A stretch of DNA of 64,000 nt from Streptomyces graminofaciens (lineage in GTDB: Bacteria > Actinomycetota > Actinomycetes > Streptomycetales > Streptomycetaceae): positions 2,108,001-2,172,000 of the forward strand of contig NZ_AP018448.1 of the NCBI RefSeq assembly GCF_030294945.1, given 5' to 3'. Position 1 is the stretch's first letter. Each line of letters starts with the position of its first letter. The notes under the pieces are model-generated. The model made no database searches and was not told where the DNA came from. It worked only from the letters and a program-made list of their open reading frames with translations. A program made the position numbers and the translations under genes. Of the stretch, positions 61,840 through 64,000 are shown piece by piece.

Positions 61840-63051
61840 ATGCGGGGAATGACCGACCATCTTCCGTTCGGCAAGCGAGTCCGGTTTTACCGGAAACGCC
61901 GAGGTCTGAGCCAAAGGCAGCTCGGCGATCTTCTGGGACGCTCTGAGGACTGGGTGTACCGGATCGAGTCCGAACGCATACCGGTGAATAACGTGAAGAT
62001 GCTCGCGGACCTGGCACACGCTCTGCGAGTGCACGTTGAGGACCTTCAGGGCACGCCGACGCTCTTGGACGACCGCGGTCGTCACGCGGCCAGCATCCCG
62101 GCGATTCGCACCGCGCTCATGCAGTCGCGACGGCTGGCGGGCTCGCTGTACGACGGCCGTGAAACCGTGCGCCTCGAACGTCTCTCGTTCGCAGTCGACG
62201 AAGCCTGGCGGCTCTTTCAGGATTGCCAGTTCGCGCGCCTTGGAGAGTGCTTGCCCGGGCTACTCGCGGACGCCCGGCTGGCAACACAGGAGCGCACGGC
62301 TGGCGCCGAACACGTCGAAGCACTCCGATTGTTCGCACTGACCTGCCACGTGGCAGCGGTTCTTCTACGAAAGGTGGGTGAGACCAACCTGGCCTGGACC
62401 GCTGTAGACCAAGGCGACATGGCGGCCGCAGAGTCCGAAGACCCCGCCACAATGCTCGCTCTGCGCCGAGGGGTCGCGCATGTTCAACTCGGCGCCGGCA
62501 TGCCGGCAGAGGCGGTGAACGTCACCCTCGACGCGGCAGACGACCTCGAACCCGGTTGGTGGCGCTCCACACCGGCTTCTCTCTCCCTGTACGGGACCCT
62601 GTTCCTCAACGGAGCCGTCGCAGCAGCCCGGATGCGGAACCGGGCGCTGGCAGATCACATGATGGGTAAAGCCCAAGAAGCAGCGCACCTGCTCGGCGGC
62701 GACTCCAACGCGATGTGGACCTCCTTCGGGCCCGGCAACGTAGAGATCCACCGGCTGGCGCTCGCCCTGGAATTCGAGGACGTCCAACTGGCCGTGGACG
62801 TAGCGCCGAGAGTCAGAGCGGCAGGACTGCCGGTAGAACGACGGGGGCGGGCGCGACTGGATGTTGCTCGTGCCTATGCTGAGGCAGGGCGGACAGATGA
62901 GGCGATAGACCATCTCAAGCGCGCCTACCGAACCGCTCCCGAGCAGATCAAGGCACACGAGTTCGCTCGGGACCTAGCTCGTCGGCTCCACAAGCGATCC
63001 CGCCGTCAGGATGTCCAGGACCTGGCCATGCGGCTCGGCGCCATCAGGTAG
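61840..63051 (+). CDS. XRE/TPR regulator, 403 aa
   Basis: ATG 61840 follows GAGGGGAG. Residues 10-65 are an XRE HTH (RVRFYRKRRGLSQRQLGDLLG, SEDWVYRIESERIPV). The rest is TPR-like and ends LDVARAYAEAGRTDEAIDHLKRAYR. It has no zinc ribbon, unlike the neighbours. It is followed by a small ATPase gene 21 bases away. Confidence 0.8.
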   Translation: MRGMTDHLPFGKRVRFYRKRRGLSQRQLGDLLGRSEDWVYRIESERIPVNNVKMLADLAHALRVHVEDLQGTPTLLDDRGRHAASIPAIRTALMQSRRLAGSLYDGRETVRLERLSFAVDEAWRLFQDCQFARLGECLPGLLADARLATQERTAGAEHVEALRLFALTCHVAAVLLRKVGETNLAWTAVDQGDMAAAESEDPATMLALRRGVAHVQLGAGMPAEAVNVTLDAADDLEPGWWRSTPASLSLYGTLFLNGAVAAARMRNRALADHMMGKAQEAAHLLGGDSNAMWTSFGPGNVEIHRLALALEFEDVQLAVDVAPRVRAAGLPVERRGRARLDVARAYAEAGRTDEAIDHLKRAYRTAPEQIKAHEFARDLARRLHKRSRRQDVQDLAMRLGAIR

Positions 63052-63072
63052 CGGCGCTATAGAAGAGGTTCG

Positions 63073-63621
63073 TTGGCAGACCCGGAAAATTCCTCCGGGT
63101 CCGCCTCCCCATCGGCTCCTACGGTCGTTGCGACCAAGCCACTTGTACGGGGAGGCATCGGAGTGCCTGTGATCTATCGGCCGGATGATGGCGTCGGTCC
63201 CAAGAGCAGCAGTGCGGTGGTGCTCCGCTGGAGTCGCCATCCGCGCTGCGTCGGCCTTGCGCGTCGCGAACTCCGTAAAGTGCTTGGCGGTTGGGGCCTC
63301 TCAAGTATTGAGGACTCAGCTGTCCTCGTTCTCTCGGAGATCTTAACCGACGCGATACGTCACGGTAATGTGCACCCGGGCGCAGAGATCGAGACACGGT
63401 ATCTGCGAGTACGAAGTGGCCTGCGAATCGAGGTGTCGGACACAGTCCACGAATTCCGCCAGTTGACGGAAAGTTCCTCGGAGCCAGACAGAGATCCCCG
63501 GCTAAGGCTCATAGACGCACTGGCCGACCGGTGGAAGATGAACGACTCCTTCAGTATCAGCATATCGGCGTGGGCAGAGCTCGACTTCCCGTCACAGACT
63601 GGCGCCCCCGATGTCGAATGA
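63073..63621 (+). CDS. RsbW-like ATP-binding protein (HATPase_c_2)
   Basis: TTG 63073 has AGAGG upstream. The 182-aa protein has the order of RsbW-type anti-sigma kinases: LARRELRKVLGGWGL, then VLVLSEILTDAIRHG and LRIEVSDTV. The N box normally reads E-x3-N-A-x2-H; here it is E89-I-L-T-D93-A-I-R-H97, so the Mg-binding Asn is Asp. The protein may bind ATP weakly or not hydrolyse it. Such ATPase genes beside XRE genes are frequent in Streptomyces. Confidence 0.75.
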   Translation: MADPENSSGSASPSAPTVVATKPLVRGGIGVPVIYRPDDGVGPKSSSAVVLRWSRHPRCVGLARRELRKVLGGWGLSSIEDSAVLVLSEILTDAIRHGNVHPGAEIETRYLRVRSGLRIEVSDTVHEFRQLTESSSEPDRDPRLRLIDALADRWKMNDSFSISISAWAELDFPSQTGAPDVE

Positions 63622-64000
63622 TGCCGGCCATCGTTTTCCGCTCGCCTTAGCAGTTGACGAGGACACCCACAGGATCCCGATACGCACAGGCGCAACGACG
63701 GTCGAGACGAGGGGCCAGGAGAGCAGCCCTTCGCCTTCATCCGCCACGGACACCGCTGAGCGGCATGGGCGCCTGTGTCGATGGTGTCGACGACCTCTGA
63801 GCCGATACAACAACGAACCGTACTGCGGCGCTTGTTCGCGACACGTATCAGCTACCCCTTCGCCACCGCCCCAGGTGGTACCAGAGGTTTGGAAGCGAGT
63901 GGACGTCCGGGAAGCTCTCTGGGCCCGTGATTTTGGCCGAGTGTGTCACCTTGTGCGAATCGGCAGCTCACTACGCCAGAGTGACATGGCGGAGCTCACG
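63611..64000 (+). CDS. Zinc-ribbon/XRE regulator, partial
   Basis: The gene runs off the right edge after 130 codons. ATG 63611 overlaps the end of the ATPase gene by 11 bases. After a 50-residue disordered lead comes the ribbon C56-x2-C59-x12-C72-x2-C75 and then the XRE HTH (DFGRVCHLVRIGSSLRQSDMA). It is the third member of the family seen at 55252 and 57604. Confidence 0.65.
   Translation, partial: MSNDAGHRFPLALAVDEDTHRIPIRTGATTVETRGQESSPSPSSATDTAERHGRLCRWCRRPLSRYNNEPYCGACSRHVSATPSPPPQVVPEVWKRVDVREALWARDFGRVCHLVRIGSSLRQSDMAELT

Noticed and set aside
1..64000. CRISPR arrays, rRNA, integrase and attachment sites
   Set aside because: I saw no regularly spaced repeats, no rRNA-like segment, no integrase or recombinase gene, and no tRNA end that could serve as attachment site.

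Overview
The window is high-GC actinobacterial DNA, almost certainly Streptomyces. The signs are G/C-biased third codon positions, many GTG and TTG starts, tight ATGA/GTGA/TGATG gene overlaps, a WhiB-like factor, and the DUF317, DUF4913 and DUF2637 families. No integrase, rRNA, tRNA or CRISPR array was recognised. I read it as a mobile genetic element, either an integrative/mobilisable element or part of a large plasmid, followed by an accessory island rich in conflict-type genes.

Layout. (1) 1-1.6 kb: an AlbA_2-domain protein cut by the left edge, and a Mrr-like nuclease gene broken by an in-frame TAG. (2) 1.7-17.6 kb, plus strand: a tightly packed set of element genes. It holds a decayed relaxase fragment, a TraG/TraD-type coupling ATPase, a protein with two DnaB N-terminal domains and no helicase domain, a cytosine-5 methyltransferase broken by three frameshifts, a DUF4913 protein, a RelE-like protein, a tandem HxlR-like regulator, DUF317 proteins and many small unknown genes. 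(3) 17.6-24 kb: cargo with a different look, including a GHKL ATPase/nuclease fusion, small pseudogenes, an IS transposase remnant and a DUF6236 protein. (4) 24-31.8 kb, minus strand: the mobilisation and replication operon, with relaxase, MobC, a candidate oriT hairpin cluster, a DUF2637/SpdB-like membrane protein, a WhiB-like factor, a DnaC-like ATPase and a winged-helix Rep-like protein. An XRE repressor-like gene is divergent from it across a repeat-rich control region.

(5) 32-36.4 kb: an ImmA/IrrE metallopeptidase, MAB_1171c-type membrane protein and amidohydrolase operon, then an F420/PPOX-type flavoprotein. (6) 36.4-45.4 kb: the most striking locus, a complete pPIWI-RE cassette on the minus strand. 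It has an HTH regulator, a zinc-ribbon/REase protein, a DinG/XPD-like helicase and the pPIWI-RE protein. A perfect 17-bp palindrome lies just upstream of the regulator and a terminator hairpin lies at the far end. (7) 45.5-49.8 kb: an ABC exporter with two phosphotransferase-like kinases and two tiny overlapping ORFs. (8) 49.9-53.4 kb: a tandem-LuxR-HTH regulator, a glutamine-synthetase-like ligase and an APC permease, which look like an amine or amino-acid utilisation unit. (9) 53.5-64 kb: a run of zinc-ribbon/XRE/TPR regulators paired with a HAD phosphatase or a kinase-like gene, a D-amino-acid-oxidase-like enzyme, a YdcF-like protein, another XRE/TPR regulator and an RsbW-like ATPase. A third zinc-ribbon XRE gene runs off the right edge.

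How it fits together: genes in blocks 2 and 4 supply DNA processing (relaxase, MobC, coupling ATPase) and replication (Rep, DnaC-like loader, DnaB-N protein) for the element. The XRE and WhiB factors probably control them. The cargo is dominated by candidate defence genes, some intact (GHKL-nuclease, pPIWI-RE) and some decayed (Mrr-like nuclease, methyltransferase).
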